A DNA stretch of 64,000 nucleotides, from positions 228,755 to 292,754 of the forward strand of contig NW_005178992.1 of assembly GCF_000350225.1 (NCBI RefSeq), given 5' to 3'. The notes beneath the pieces are model-generated. The model saw only the letters and a list, made by a program, of their open reading frames with translations, did not search any database and was not told where the DNA came from. Shown here in pieces: positions 30,775 to 43,653 of the stretch (positions within the stretch are counted from its first letter, which is position 1; every line of letters starts with the position of its first letter). This DNA is from Chondrus crispus. Taxonomy: Eukaryota; Rhodophyta; Florideophyceae; Gigartinales; Gigartinaceae. Position numbers and translations under genes: made by a program.

Positions 30775-33698
30775 TGGTGACGCCCCTTTGGAGGCTCGAG
30801 GTTGTACACGGCGGACATTTCTCCGGCGGCGTTGGACTTGCAGGAGTCAGGGGATCGACTGACCCCTTCCGGTCTTCGTTTCCCGCGTCGCGTTTATTCC
30901 CCCACACTGGGACGTCGGGCGTCCCGGTGTGGTTCCCTTCCTGCGTCGAGCTTACGGAAGCCTAGACGCTCGCTCCCTCCTGTGTCGGCGTCGCAGGGGT
31001 CTAAGTGCTCGCGTCCGGCGGCGGGGGATATATTATCGGCAAGTAGCCCCTGTGCCCTTGGCGAGCACTCGGGGTACAGTTAAGATCGAAGAGACAAGAC
31101 GGCTCACGCGACTGCGTGTACGTAACCGTCTTTACCATTTTTTCGAACTACCCGTGCTATCGGAGCTAACGTCCTGGCTAACGATGGCCAGGCCTTCTTC
31201 GGGTTCTTGGCTGCGTGGGTCGGGACGATTCCCCCACTGCAGCCATGCGTCGTTGGAGAAGTACTCGGGTACTTCTTGACCTTGAGCGGCGGCGGTCGGA
31301 CGTCGCAGGATCTGAGGGACAGAGAGAACCGGTTCTCTTTCGTGACCCCCCGCGGGTAGAGGGCATGGATCCTCTACCCAGTTTTGCAGGTACATAATCG
31401 CATTTTGTACCTGTTGGGGTAACCGAGACCGGTCTCGGTCCCCTCTCCCTTCTTCACGGGGGTACTTTGTGTCCGCCTGGCGGTAATCCGGTTGATCCCA
31501 ACGATGGAACTCGTTGCGACGATATCCGCCTCCACGTGGGGCGAATCGTGCGCCCCCACCCGATCGATTGGGAAACCTTGACGCGGGACGACCCTCGCCG
31601 ACCGACTGCCGGGGGAGGTTACGCGCACCGAAGGGCGTCTTCGTCTGGTAGTTGTAGTTTCTGTACGCCGTGAACATACGTTATTCCGGCGACAGGATGG
31701 GCAGGCGTACATGGCGTGCCCATACGTACGGCATAGCCAGCACACGTACACGCTGCTATCCGTTGAGGCCAAGTTCGCCGCGTGCCGTGCCTCCTCATCG
31801 GTGAAGAGGGGTACCTGAAGTGCTGCACCTCCCGTATCTCCGTTCGAGATATCGAACTTCGCGACGTGGGGATCCGTACTCCTCGCCCCTCTTGGAGTGG
31901 GCTCGAGTGCGGTCGCGTATTTTCCTGTCATTCCGGTCGACATCGGCGAGGATGGTCGTCCTCCCACGGGCCGCGCCCTTTGCGTAATGAGGACAGGGTC
32001 GGCCTGACCCTCCTCCTTTTCGATGTGGAGCGTCGAGGCGGGCGACCTTGTCACGACGGAATCCGTAGTCCGGCCAGCCTTCCCTGCCGGTTTCAAATGC
32101 GGCAGAGGAAAACCGCGCCGAGCGCGGTCCGTTGTCCCGTTCACCGTTGCGATACGGCGGATCGTTGGAATATCGGCCTTCAGGCGGCGTGGCAGCCCCT
32201 GCACTGTCTCGGAAACTGCGGCACGGGTGGCAGGTGCAGGTCCCCGCACGAAGTAGTGTGCGAGGGACTGTTCGGAGAACACTGCCGTGCACTGGAACGT
32301 GGCAGTTTCCAACCGGTCCGCAAAGGTGCTCTCCGTTTCATGAGGGTGCTGTCGCGCCGTGGTGACACCGTCGTACGCTTCACTTAACACGTTGTCGGTT
32401 AGGTAGCGTTTCAGGAACTGGTTCACGAGCCCCGGCCAGCTTACGTCGTCGTGGAGCTGGCCGGCGCGGAGGCCATGCATTGTATAATAATAATACAGGC
32501 TCTCTGCGTTGCGCTCTAGGAAGTGTGAGAGGCCTCGCACGGCATCACCTTGGATCAAGTGATGCGAGTTGAAGGTTATCCGGATATCCTTCAAGAACGG
32601 TAGGAGTTAGATCGGGTTCGTATCGTCAAAGCTCCTCATCGTGGGACGGATCCCACGGCAGCGTTGAACGTACTTCGCGATCCGTCCCGCGTCACCCGAG
32701 GTGACGAGCCTCGACGTGTTATCTAAGCGGTACATACGATAGTCAGCGACGGCGCTGAACTCTTGGACCATCATACGTACCGGCTCGAGTCCTGGTTCGG
32801 CGGGGCCTAGCGTGCGGAAAGGGGTGACAGATAGCGTACGGACGTCTACTGGACCGGGATGCTCGGCGTAATACACCGGCGGGAAGCCGCCCCAGCGGGG
32901 ATCGACGGAGAACACGGGTTATTCGGATCTGCGGGCGGCTCCCCCACGGTCTGCTTCGTCGCGATACGGCAACTATACGGTCTGCCACTTGCTTTCGGGG
33001 GCAGGCGGCAGAGCTTGGGTCTCGGACGCAACGTTGGCGTCCACATGAGGTCTTCTTTCTTCTGCGTCGCAACGGGGGTAGGCCCTAGTCAGGTGCCATC
33101 CTTGCCACGCGGCTGCATTCGGAGGTACGACACCACCGGGCCTTCTCGTGGGAGCACCGGGTGGCCTTGCGGCCATGGTCCGTTCTATGTCACGAGCACG
33201 GCGACGCGTGGCGTTGAGTTCGGCGGAGAGGTGCGCGACCGCACTCATCTGCTCCGGGGACGGGGACGGCCGTTCGTCAGGTCGTCCCGTAGAGGTCGGC
33301 CTCCCAGGGCGACCTTGCCCGGGTTGTCCGGGCGAAATGAGGCGTGAGTCTCAGACGAGCACTAGTCGCGAGTGCAATTCGTCGATTAGTGCTCGGAGAT
33401 TCTCCAACGATTGGCTGACACGATCGAACCTCCCTTCACGCAGGGAGTGCAGTTCGGCCATGCAGCGAGTGTACACGGCGTCGGATACGTTTATTGGGAG
33501 CGGAGTACGTACGTCCTCGATGTATTCGGCTATGCGTTCGAACATCGCTGGCGCTCGTTCTTCGGAAGACCCAAGTGACGGTTCGCGGTCTGGAGGACCT
33601 GGTCGCCGTCGCCCGACGGGGCTGATGGGGGCTTTCATAGCGGCCAGACTCGGATCCGCCTCTTTAGAGCGGATCGAGGGCTCGTAGTCTTGACTCAT
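30775..33698 (-). pseudogene. Ty3/gypsy gag (LTR side of the split element)
   Basis: Starts at ATG 33698 just inside the LTR. Pieces: an acidic/Pro-rich N-terminus (33698-33351), a coiled region (33248-32973), 32915-32607, then the capsid-like domain (32594 down: HFLERNAESLYYYY, VNQFLKRYLTDNVLSEAYDG) with a CCHC knuckle CWLCRTYGHAMYAC near 31730. A frameshift near 31677 moves the reading to an Arg/Gly-rich tail (31677-31132). The last 350 bp to the transposon are decayed, but one frame is Arg-rich and lines up with the protease ORF across the insertion. At least three breaks. Confidence 0.75.
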
Positions 33699-33776
33699 CT
33701 CGACGAGTTTGGACGCGGAGGAAGGCGACGGTCTTCTCGAGTCGATCTTCGAGGGTCTTCTAGGTTGGGAGACCAC

Positions 33777-34389
33777 TGTTGCATAAACACTCCCAGCGGC
33801 AAAGGGGTGTTGCTAACAGTCCGACAGTGACCCTGGATCAGCGGAAGGCGGGGGAACTCCTCATGCTCACGGAATCGGGCACGGGCCCAGTTGCAGTGTG
33901 GTAGAGTGGGTCGGGGTAGGACGCGCGTATGCGCGAGCAGATCGACGCCCGTAGCAGCGCTGGGTGATGTACCAGCGCTGACGGGCGGAGGCGGATCTCG
34001 GCTCGCTAGCGTGTCGAGGCGTCCCGGCCCGTGCCGGTTCCTTACTAAAAGGCGAGCCCGGAGGTGTCGCGCTAATTACAGTTAGGTGGAGGATTGCTCG
34101 GCGGTCGTGGATCGTGACAAAGCTACCTTGGTCCTCTCCCGCCGCCGCCGCTTCCCATTTAATATTCGGAGTTATCATACTATAGTACAGTACTGCACCA
34201 CTGTACAGCGCGGGTCGTCCCGCACTTTAATACTTTCAGTCACCGGGCTGACAGCACACGTTTCATACACGTGTGCTGGCCCCCGCGCTGTAAGATATGC
34301 TCATGCGTACGCTGTAAAGTCCGTACCTTACAGCCGTAGATCTAATTGCAAATCTAATATATGCAGTAGTCGTCGGCAATTATGCCACA
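33777..34389 (-). repeat. 5' LTR of the split gypsy element (CACGTG family)
   Basis: Minus-strand read: TGTGGCATAATTGCC ... TTTATGCAACA, 613 bp, with gag following directly. It aligns with the solo LTRs: GGTACGGACTTTACAGCG (also at about 49640), CACACGTGT, CTGTCAGCC, and a TATA-like ATATTAAATGGG. No 3' LTR of this element remains in the window. Confidence 0.75.
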
Positions 34390-34950
34390 CTCGGGTAACG
34401 TGAATTTCTTGATTCATTCTCTACAGTGCGCAGTTTTTGTGACTCAGTTCCTACAATGTCGTCATCACCAGGAACATTTTCAGGGATATGCGTTAACAAT
34501 AAATCCCCGTCTTCCAAAGCATCTGTTCCATCAATTTGACTCTGCGAAGCAAGAGTCCCGGTTCCCATTGCGTTTCCACTGACATCTTGATTTCCCTCTG
34601 ACGCATTCTGTTCCATAACATAAATTGGTTCAACTTCCTCCTCGATTTTATCAAGATTGGCTCCAGACTTGTGCTTGTCCCAACCATGACCGGGAAATTT
34701 AGTCTCATTGAATGATACATGTCGCACAGTTAGAACTTTTGTAGACTGTAAGTCTGTTATTCGATAAAGACTGTGCGGCATACATCTCAGCAGGCAGCCC
34801 TCTCTACCTCTCCTCTCCATTTTGTTCTGTGTGCGATTGAAATACCACACATGGCATCCAAAAATTCGCAAGTGCTGCACATTAGGTACATTTCTAGTTA
34901 TTGCTTCGATCGGAGTCCTCATTTGCGGTTTGCATTGCCCTGTCAGCATA
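34390..34950 (-). pseudogene. Copia integrase C-terminal region (copia element B)
   Basis: Minus strand: CKPQMRTPIEAITRNVPNVQ then HLRIFGCHVWYFNRTQNKM, the usual integrase tail, followed by VLTVRHVSFNE and an acidic linker. The RT that should follow is missing because the gypsy LTR begins at 34389. The upstream end meets the inverted integrase core near 34950. Confidence 0.75.
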
Positions 34951-35505
34951 CGAAACTTTTGGAAACAGTGTCTGGAATAGACACAAATAAGAGAATCCAT
35001 AGTAACACTTCCCAAGATTGCAAGGCTGGAAAAATGACTCGGTCAACGTTGAAGTCCCGAGTCCTCAAATCAAAAGCACCTAGACAGGTCATCTTTTCTG
35101 ATGTATGTGGACCATTCCAGGCAGAGAGTTTGGGAGGCGGGAAATATTTTGTCACCTTCATGGATGAGTACAGTTCCTATCTGGGTACAGATATCATCCA
35201 ACAAAAATCAGAAGTCAAGGAAAATTTCATACACATCAAAACATTTTTCGAGAAGCAGTTCGGTGCAGTAATAAGAAGTTGTACACAAACAACAGTGGTG
35301 AATATCTAGCTTTGCCGGGATATTTACAATAAAATAGGATTGTATGGGAAAGTACAGCTCGATGCACTCCTCAACAAAACGGCATATCAGAAAGGACAAA
35401 CAGAACACTGATGAATATGCTTAAAGCTATACTGAAAGAGTCTGCCCTTCCGTTTGAATTTTGGGCAGAAGCCATGATGACCGCTTCATCACTCAGAAAC
35501 ATTCG
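34951..35505 (+). pseudogene. Inverted integrase core of copia element B
   Basis: Forward strand, opposite to the rest of the element: CKAGKMTRSTLKSR (end of the zinc finger), FSDVCGPFQAESLGGGKYF and FMDEYSSY (first Asp), a weak second-Asp region (YTNNSGEYL), then CTPQQNGISERTNRTLMNML with the catalytic Glu and FWAEAMMTASSLRN. Two frames are used. The missing integrase part of the flanking reverse-strand element is exactly this segment, so about 550 bp flipped in place. Confidence 0.8.
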
Positions 35506-36872
35506 TCTTGGTGACCAAACTGTTGATGCAATAGACGTTTCGAATCATTGGAGGGGACACTGAATTGGACAGTATGTACGTGATCTGCTTTGATACAGTA
35601 CAACGGGATCGTATAGAGACCATTTTGGACCTTTATGTTGTGCACTCTTTTGCAGGCCTTTGCTATAGTGCAGTATCCATTCCGAAATGTTGTCACAACA
35701 TTTGTGTTGTGTCTACGGTAGAGTAGCAGTCACGACATAACGCATCACAAGAGATTAAATTGGTACCGAGTTTCGGAACGTACAATACGTTTGGTAGAGC
35801 AAGGCCCTTTTGAGGCTCCTTTCCATTACTAGAGATAAAAACTGAACCACATCCAGCCGAAGATAATTTTCTTCCATCTACAATAATTACAGTACTCTTG
35901 ACGGAGTTGCTAACGTTTCCTAAAATACTTCTCCTGTGTACCATGTGTTGACTGGCTCCAAAATCAACAACACAACTGTCCACAAAATCTCTTGTTGATT
36001 GAACGTCTTCGTACTTGTGGAACTTACTTCGGTGGCTGGAGTTTTGGTATTGGTTATTAATCTTGTATCTAATATTTGGGTTTCCTTTAGAATGCCAGCA
36101 GTTACGCTTTATGTGACCTTTCTTATCACAGCCAAAACAAATAATATCTTCTCTCCCGATGGGCGCCTTGTCTAAGGAATCATTTTCTTGCTTGTTAATT
36201 TCGAAACTCTGCATTGACTCATACTCTTGCAGCAATCTGCTTGTTGCTGAATCCCAAGTTAAGTCATCATCCTTCAAAGTCTGTAAGGCTGAAACCACAC
36301 AACCAAATGATGAGTTTTCCTTGTTGCCGAAACTAGCCAGCAAAACTGCAACCTGAAGCGATGAGGGAACTGTACTACCCATAGACTCCAATTTATTACA
36401 TATGCTCTCCATTTTGTCAATGTATTCGGACATTGACTTTACAGGTTTATATCTCATGTAATGCAGCTTCGTCTGCAATTGTACTCTTGACCCAGGACAT
36501 TTTGTTGCGCAACATTCATTGAGCTTTTTATACATCTCGGCTGGATCTTTCTTCTCTGATAAAATTGTAGGCAATGGTTTATCTCCCATACCCTGGACGA
36601 TTAGGCTCCTAGCCTTTTCCATTTTCAACGTGTACTCATCACTGCTCTGCAAATCTGTTGGCCCATATGATGTATCTCGTAGCACGACGTCCGGAAGTCC
36701 CCTTGTACAACGCTTCCATTCGCATAGACCATAAACTATTGTCTTCACCCCGTTTTGCGCTACACTTAGCAATTCGCTTGAAATCCTCATCCATTTTGCA
36801 CGCGGTCCGTAGCATTGTGCGATAATACCAAATTCTGTTGAAGAGAGTATGGCTTAAAGCCCCAGGGCACAT
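35506..36872 (-). pseudogene. Copia gag, protease and pre-integrase (copia element B)
   Basis: The gag start NSLWSMRMEALYKG lies in one frame (36872-36715), then shifts to the ORF 36790-35693. That ORF has the gag body (VQLQTKLHYMRYKP, SMSEYIDKMESICNKL), a CCHC knuckle CFGCDKKGHIKRNC, and the protease CVVDFGASQHMV, with DFG where DSG/DTG is usual. The pre-integrase region follows at 35696-35506 (VQNGLYTIPLYC, LLHQQFGHQDE). Reading stops at the inversion breakpoint near 35505. Confidence 0.85.
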
Positions 36873-37021
36873 TGTTATACTAATACCACTTCCATGTTTC
36901 GTAAACGAACATGTGAAGCAGAAGGGGGAACCGTCGCGTAATTATCTCGTAAGCGTTCAGGACAGTAATAATTATTTCTTGACGTCTGACCCACCTGGTA
37001 AATTATTTAACACTCCCATCA
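36873..37021 (-). repeat. Truncated 5' LTR of copia element B
   Basis: Minus strand begins TGATGGGAGTG at 37021. About 150 bp match the LTR at 10300-10453. It is shortened, running quickly into gag. A TGGTATTATCGCAC stretch near 36835 could be a decayed primer-binding site. Confidence 0.55.
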
Positions 37022-38343
37022 CACACAAGACTGAATTGGCGTTCTATCAGATCCGGGGATCGGCGCGTCGCTGCAACCGTTCGCACAAAAGTCTTAAGTA
37101 TCTGCTGTGATTCCGAGCAGACAGATGGACATCCAAAGAAAACGTAGGTCCCAGGTGTGGGACATGAGGCGCTGGAGAGTTGATGAGTGATTGTGGTTGA
37201 ACAGGAGAAAGTTGAGAAAGGAAAACTGTGCTTGTGGGATTGGGGTTTCGTTGTAAGCCGGAATGGAGACCGATAAGTTCAGAATTATTGAAGCTAGACA
37301 ACCGTTGTCAGCTCGTCAAGAACGATGGACACAAAAAGTAAAGTTTTTCGTGAGTACGGTGTTCTGGACGGATGTTTACCGCCTGTTTTACCCAGTTGGC
37401 ACTAAATCATGACAATAGCGATTTAGCTATTTGGCGGGGGCCAAATATGAAAAAGACGACCAGAATATAGCGAAGTGGAAGTAGTGAAATGATGTTCTGA
37501 AACGTTCTCTTTAGCGATGGCACCGGCGGCGCCGTTGTGTTTTAAACAATTCAATGTGGAAAACTACATCGCCCAAGGACAGTGTCCAACGCATACTCTA
37601 AACAGCAGACGCTGCAGATATTCCCAAAGCGACCCTGCGGCAATCCCCCTCCCTGCAGAGGACGCCGACGAGCTCGGCTGAGAACAGGAAAACGGCGAGC
37701 AGTTCCGAGAGGGACAGTGACGTTGAAGACGGGGCCACAGCTGGTTTGAAAGTAAGTGGTGGCGCTTTTCGGATCGGACCAGCTGCCACGCCCAATAGTT
37801 TCAGCAACTGGCGGCCCATGTCGAGAGTCATGAGTGCCACCACCATGTCGAATACCGTGCATCGTAAATCCCTCAGAGCCTAATGAAAACCACTGCAATG
37901 AGCGGTAGAAAGTCTTCCACAATTTCTAATAAGTCAAGGGACATGAAGGCGTGACGTTCCCCCATTCAAGAGCGCGAGCTGCTCGATAAATAGGTACTAC
38001 TTGGAGCAATAGGCACAGAAATGCTAGCAAACTGGATCGGACCGGTGTTTTGTTGACAAGAAGAATGCCTGCGGGAGACGATAACCCCCAATGGGTGAGG
38101 CACGCATTACCTACATCTTAGTCTGACAGATCGATAAGCTCCGTAGTCTTTCAGTAGCAGATAAATTGCAAACGGAAAGCAAAATTATGTGCCGAAAGAT
38201 CACGACTTTCACATCTGCAGGCACTCCCATTGAGACAAGAACGTGATAAAGGTGAGGGAGACTGGCGAGGAGCAAGGCAGTCCCATCCCCGAAAAGCCAA
38301 CCAACAACCATATATTGTGTTCCAGTGAGCAGGCATGATTAAT
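37022..38343. other. No firmly supported gene
   Basis: Two overlapping minus ORFs at 37551-37922, one with hydrophobic stretches (SLSLSELLAVFLFSAELVGV), and a minus ORF at 38111-38311 look weakly protein-like but match nothing I know. They may be the tail of the reverse gene at 38344-40610 or the subterminal part of its element. Confidence 0.3.
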
Positions 38344-40610
38344 TCACATATATATATTGCATAAACTATACAATTTTGGCTGTCCGTGACGGATCATCTT
38401 GGTATATCCAGACCAAAAAGCTCTGAAGCGCTTTTTGAACTTTATCCGCGGAGCAGGCTTGCAGATCGCGTTCCATTCAGAATAAAGCAAGGGCAAACAT
38501 CCCGGCACGATACACTTTAAAGGTGCTTGGTGCCACCGCGTTCCACTGAAGTAATCAGAGCGATTAAAGAGCAGATAATACCTGCGGGGTAAGAGGTGTT
38601 GCGAGGTGCATATCGGCGTAGGACAGCATCGGGTTTTGGCGTTACAAAGGAACCCACTGGAGGAAGAGCTTGAAAATTGCCAGTACCGACGAAGCAGCCA
38701 ATTTGTTGCAAGTTCTGCAAGGCGACGAGATGGAATACAAACTTTAACCAAAGCACCCGGGCCAGCAATGCTATCCCGAAACACCGCGAATCTCTTACCC
38801 CGAGTAACAGCTAATCTCCCCATATGTTGAACAGCTGACATCAGTGCTGTAGTAAAGTGGGAGTCGATGTCACGTGCAAAGAGAACGGTAGCTCGTCAGG
38901 GCTGTAGCATAACCCCCCTGGGGGACTTACCTTGGATTAGATCACGATTGATTTAGTTACTGTAGAGCCCGACGCTCTACAGTAACGCCGTGCGTGTACA
39001 TATGTGCCCCACGGCACACGTGCATACGTGTACCAGGCGCGTACGAAGCGCGCACACACGGGTACCACGTGTACTGTCAGCACCGATGCTGACACCGTAC
39101 AGTGCAGGCCGACCTGCACTACAGTAGATCACTACAGTATCTCGGTACTGTATTGTTATTGTAGAGGTTTGTATATTAAATATGAGCGGGACGACGGCAG
39201 AGGGGGGAGGACAAGCACGGGCTTGTCCAGAACCTACCACCTAGGTTCTGCCGGCTTATTCTAGACTACGCGAGCGACGTTCGCGTCTGCCTAGTACGGA
39301 GCCCCGCGGGCGGTGGTCGCGCGCGGCGAGCAGGATCTGCCTCCGCCCGTCGGTACTGGATCGTTACCCAGTACCGCGCCGGGGCGCCGAGGCGTCGATC
39401 CGCTCATACGCACGGGCAACCACCTCCAATCCCGCTCTACCACGCTACCCGGGCCCGCCCAGTTCCAATAGCAGGTGGTGCTTCATTTCCTCGTCTTCTG
39501 CCGATCCGGGTCTCTGTCGAGCTGTGAGCAAACACCCTTCTCCGTGAGGGTGTCTAAGCTACAAGGGCGTCTCTGTACCATTGCCACTTGCACTGACCGG
39601 TTCGTCTTCTCTCAAGATTGTTCTAGATGAAAATTCGGTATTCCTGTTTCGGTAGGGCTGATCTGTGCCTTCATCTTCAAAACGAACTTGGCGTGTGCTG
39701 GCAAGACGAACTTCAATATTTGTTTGGATTTCATCTTCAGAATCGACAGGCAGACGCCCTTGCCCTGCCATTGCAGAATCCCACGGGGTACGTTCAGTCT
39801 CATTTTCAATCCCCAAAGTAGGGTTATTACGCCTCGCGCTCGTCTCCAGTCGATATCCGGGTCCGTTTCGATGGACAGGATCCATGTCGGGAATGACATT
39901 GACTGCAGGATGTTCAATCAATCCCCTCCCTCCATAACACGACCTACATTTCCGTTTTCTTCATGAAGAGGACCCGCAGAGCTCAGATCTGCTACCACCA
40001 TATCTCCATTATTGATAGCTTCTCCATCTGTAACAGCTGGGATACCGGTACGGAGACGTCGATTCTCGGCGGCTAAAGCTTTCCGATGCTCCCGGCTTGC
40101 AGTTTCCATTTTCAGTTCTAACAAAAGCTTTATCGACCAGTCATCCTCTCCTTGGGCAAATACAGCAAGAGCAGAGTTCTTGGCCACTTTCTGAACCACT
40201 TGATCCATTTTCTCCCACATCATGTTTGTGGCCTGGTGGTACGTCTTCTTCTTATACACATCCATCCCTTGCAACATTCTTCGCAAAGTAGTGTCCACAA
40301 TGCGATACGCTCGCTCGTTCCGGACTCGGTCGTCGTCCTTGTCTTCAAATTCTAACATCTGTCTCCCAGTATTGTTCGGATATTGAGCGTTGTGATTCTT
40401 CGTATACTGATCAGCGTATCGAGCCGGGTTACGACGCCTACTTCCATCACGTCTTGCATTTTCGTCAATCGAAAGCCCAACCATCTTCTTTTGGCGAATA
40501 GGACCGGAGATCAGGGGGCGATTCATTTCCATTGCTGATGCGACTGGTCGACAACTCCAGGAAGAAACGACAGAGAGTGCGGTTGACGAATATTGTGCGG
40601 ACCACCGCAA
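38344..40610 (-). pseudogene. Partner gene of CACTA-like element 2 (unknown), split by a solo LTR
   Basis: Divergent from the transposase at 40898. 40610-39918: a basic N-terminus, then helical coiled-coil-like sequence (YRIVDTTLRRMLQGMDVYK, ALAAENRRLRTG). A shift at about 39920 leads into 39921-39564, rich in Glu/Arg/Thr. A solo LTR (38903-39563) interrupts; with one duplication copy the insertion is 666 bp, a multiple of three, and the frame resumes as ARDIDSHFTTALMSAVQHMG to about 38344, with one TGA at the joint and later degeneration. No known domain. Possibly the element's DNA-binding accessory protein. Confidence 0.45.
38903..39563 (+). mobile_element. Solo LTR of gypsy type (CACGTG family)
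   Basis: 661 bp, TGTAGCATAACCCCCC ... GTCTAAGCTACA, flanked by perfect AGGGC duplications (38898-38902 and 39564-39568). Same layout as 11830-12429: CACGTGCATACGTG and CACGTG motifs, CTGTCAGCACC...TGCTGACA hairpin, ATTAAATATGAGCGG box near 39176. A GTACTGGATC(A/G)TTACCCAGTACCG palindrome is shared by both copies. Confidence 0.88.
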
Positions 40611-40897
40611 ATGAAAATGTAACCACCAGTCTTGAAACGAATGCTTTATATTAATTTCTTGGAACGGGGTAATCTTTCGCTTCGGTGACGGGTACCAGAG
40701 AGTCGGAGAGAAGTCTCACCTCTTCTGCTCTTTGAAGTTCGCGAGACTACTACCACTCCCGCACGACGATCTCTAAACATCAAATCACTTTCAATACTTT
40801 TTCGCGATGCTCGTTTACGCGGACCTCCCTTTCTCTTTGTGAAATCCAGGAACTAACCCAACTCGTTTACGTCGAAATACAACAGTCCTTTCTGATC

Positions 40898-43642
40898 ATG
40901 GTTCTGGAACCTTTGGCGACAATCCGCCGGTACATATGTCTTGCCGAGTATGGGTGCCGATGTCGTCCGCCAGGAAAACCGGTTTCAAAAAAGACAATGT
41001 TGCGGCACGAGAAAGAAGTGAATACTGAGCGAAGGCTCAAAAATCGTCGTTACTCCCCTCAGGACCAACGTTCTCAGAAGACGCTGCCGTTCAGCAGAGA
41101 CGAAGGTTCAACGAATTACGAGAACAGGAAGGATCGGATGAAAGTGGGCAACTACGACAGTGTGGTGACTGCAATGCCTCCGCTGTCCCGGGTAACTCCT
41201 CCGAAGAGGCCTCCCTTGAACAGCCTAATAGTGCCCTACGACATGCATCGCAATCACGTGTACTGACAGCTCCGCTGAGAACGACTTCTAGTGATGATTT
41301 AATTAGCAGCGATGCGGAGCCCGTGAATGAAAACCACAATGCAGAAGATGACGAGGTATGTCCGAACCCCGGCCCGTCGTCGTGTAGCAGTCGCTCATAT
41401 GAAAGTGTTTCAGATCCAGTTGTAGCTGGAGATTCACCGCCTCTATCGCATCATTCTAATAGAAGTGCGGAAAACGATGAGCCATCTCTGGGCGAGAACA
41501 ACACAAGAAATGGACGGTTTTTACAAACTGTGCGAGGGATGGTAGAAGATATGGATCCATCAGGATCGAATGAGTTTGATATATCAAGCAGCTCTTCTTC
41601 TGAGGATGTCTTGGCCACCTCAGGTACCAACGGAATACCAGATCCTTCCTCCTCACCTCTGCCGTTCTGGAGCTCCCCGTCCTTTCAACGTGCTGCCTAC
41701 GATCGCTTCGTGTCTTTCTGTCGTAATCAAAGGGACCTGTTTAAGCTATGTGTGGACTTCTCTGTGAAAAGTACAGTAATGAAACGCGTATGCAAAATCG
41801 TCTCCAAGTTGCAGAAGAAGCTAACAGGGAACACTATGATGCAGTACAAAGGTTGGAAGTCTGCCCCCCGCAATCTTGTGAAATACTCCGGTCTCAACTC
41901 TGTTAAGTACCTCTGCTGCAGAGGACATGTGCTCTTCCGGGGTGTAACAGATCTACAGGCGAATGTTCAATGCGGAGTGTGCACAGACAATCGCACCGAA
42001 CCCGATATATGCACATTTGAGGCTCTACCAATATTGTCCAGGCTCAAGGCATGGGTCTCTGATGAGGAAAGCTGCAAAAAGTTGTATAGATATGGCCACG
42101 AGAACTGCTTTGACGAATCGAACACCCCGTCCAGTTTCTTTGCTGACTACTTTGACGGTTCAATGTACAGGGATATCGTAAGGGAGTACGGCGGCGAAGA
42201 AGCTGAAAAAGTGGGATTTGTTTCTTTCAGTTTCATGCGATGGCTTTCAGACTTTCGCCAATAACCGTTACGATTTTTGGGCGATAACAGCCCTCAATCT
42301 TAATGTTCCTTCAAGCCAACGGTTTCTTTTGCGTAGTATAATTCCACTCGGCTTTGTTAAGGGCCCTAATGAACCACGAAAACTTGACACATTTCTATAT
42401 CCCATCGTTGACGAAGTCAACGAAATCAAAAAAGCAAGGGGTGTATCGCTCCAGTTCCATGATGGCGTGACTAGGAATGTATGTGTCCATATATTGAATT
42501 TTACTGGAGACATACCAGCTGTGGCGAAAGTATCGGGAACTGTTGGGCCAAACGGGGAGTCACCGTGTCGCTTTTGTAAGTTTCATGGCATTCAACGTCA
42601 GAGCTCTGGACACTACTACTTCCCATTCAAACTACGAAAAACGGTGGATGGCCGAATGCGAATAGTACGCTACTACAATATGGAGGCTCCAGCGTTACGA
42701 GATCCTAAAAGAATTGACATCACATTCCGGGAACTTTCTGCAAACTTAAAGATATCAGAACGCAATGCGATGGTTACAGATCGTGGGATTACGAGCCGTA
42801 CAGCAATATTCGACCTTGACACTATTATCCCGTACAAATCATTTCCCATTGACATGATGCATGAGACCATGAACCTCTTTCGAGATTTTATGAAGATATG
42901 GAAGGGGAAAAACGTACACCTGGCACGGGCTGGCGGACAACAGGACTATCTCATTTCGGAGGCGTCTTGGAAACAAATACATGAAAAAAATTTGTATATA
43001 GGAAGCAATGTCCCTGAAGCTGTGTTTGGTTCAAAGCCGCGAAGTAGCTCGGCATCAGGGACTTGGAAGGCAGCGGAATGTAAGCAGTTCCTTTTGCATT
43101 ATGCCCTTATTGCAATCGGCGGCCATATACCCTACAACTTCCTCAAGGGTCGGAAGTATTTATCAGATCTCGCGGACTTAAGTTCTCGGCCGAGTCTCAA
43201 TGATGAACAGGTTACAGAAATAGGATTGCTTGCACGTATGTTTATTACACACATGGAACGTGATTATTACCAGTACAACGAGAATCGTGTTGGCATCTGC
43301 AAGTTTATGCTACACCAGCTCATCCATCTTGAGAAAAACGTGCGCAGCTGGGGACCTCCTCTAAACTATGCACAATGGTGGGTCGAACGTTTCATTGGAT
43401 GGGTAAAAAACCGTTTGAACGCTCGAAGTTTGCCGGCTGAAGCGTTGACGGAGAACTGCAAGCTCACGGAAAGCTACAAACTGGTGTTCAAGGAAACTTC
43501 TCAACGGGAGGTGCCGGAGATTCGAGCTCGGACGAAGAGAATGAGATCGAATCGCCTTCAAGTTGCATCCTCCAGCACCCAACGAAGCCGGTCAGCATTT
43601 CTGACCTCTCCATCGGTAACCGCAGGCTGCCATCGCTTTTAG
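40898..43642 (+). pseudogene. tnp2-like (CACTA) transposase, element 2
   Basis: The N-terminal zinc-type motif YGCRCRPPGKPVSKKTMLRH (about 40950) is followed, after a shift near 41070, by an acidic Ser-rich region. 41323-42264 contains a Cys-rich block (VKYLCCRGHVLF, CGVCTDN). After a second shift near 42240 the tnp2 core begins: FLSVSCDGFQTF, IIPLGFVKGPNEPRKLDTFL, 'VGPNGESPCRFCKFHG', SFPIDMMHETMNLF (DxMH), MLHQLIHLEKNVRSWGPPLN and VERFIGWVKNRLN. A third shift near 43505 leads into an acidic tail joining 43654. Nearly full length, broken by three shifts. Confidence 0.85.
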
Positions 43643-43653
43643 TCGATTATATT

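Noticed and set aside
42230-42250. A 20-bp GT...AG intron at the element 2 frameshift
   Set aside because: Too short for a spliceosomal intron, and its removal does not restore the family reading; a simple frameshift does.
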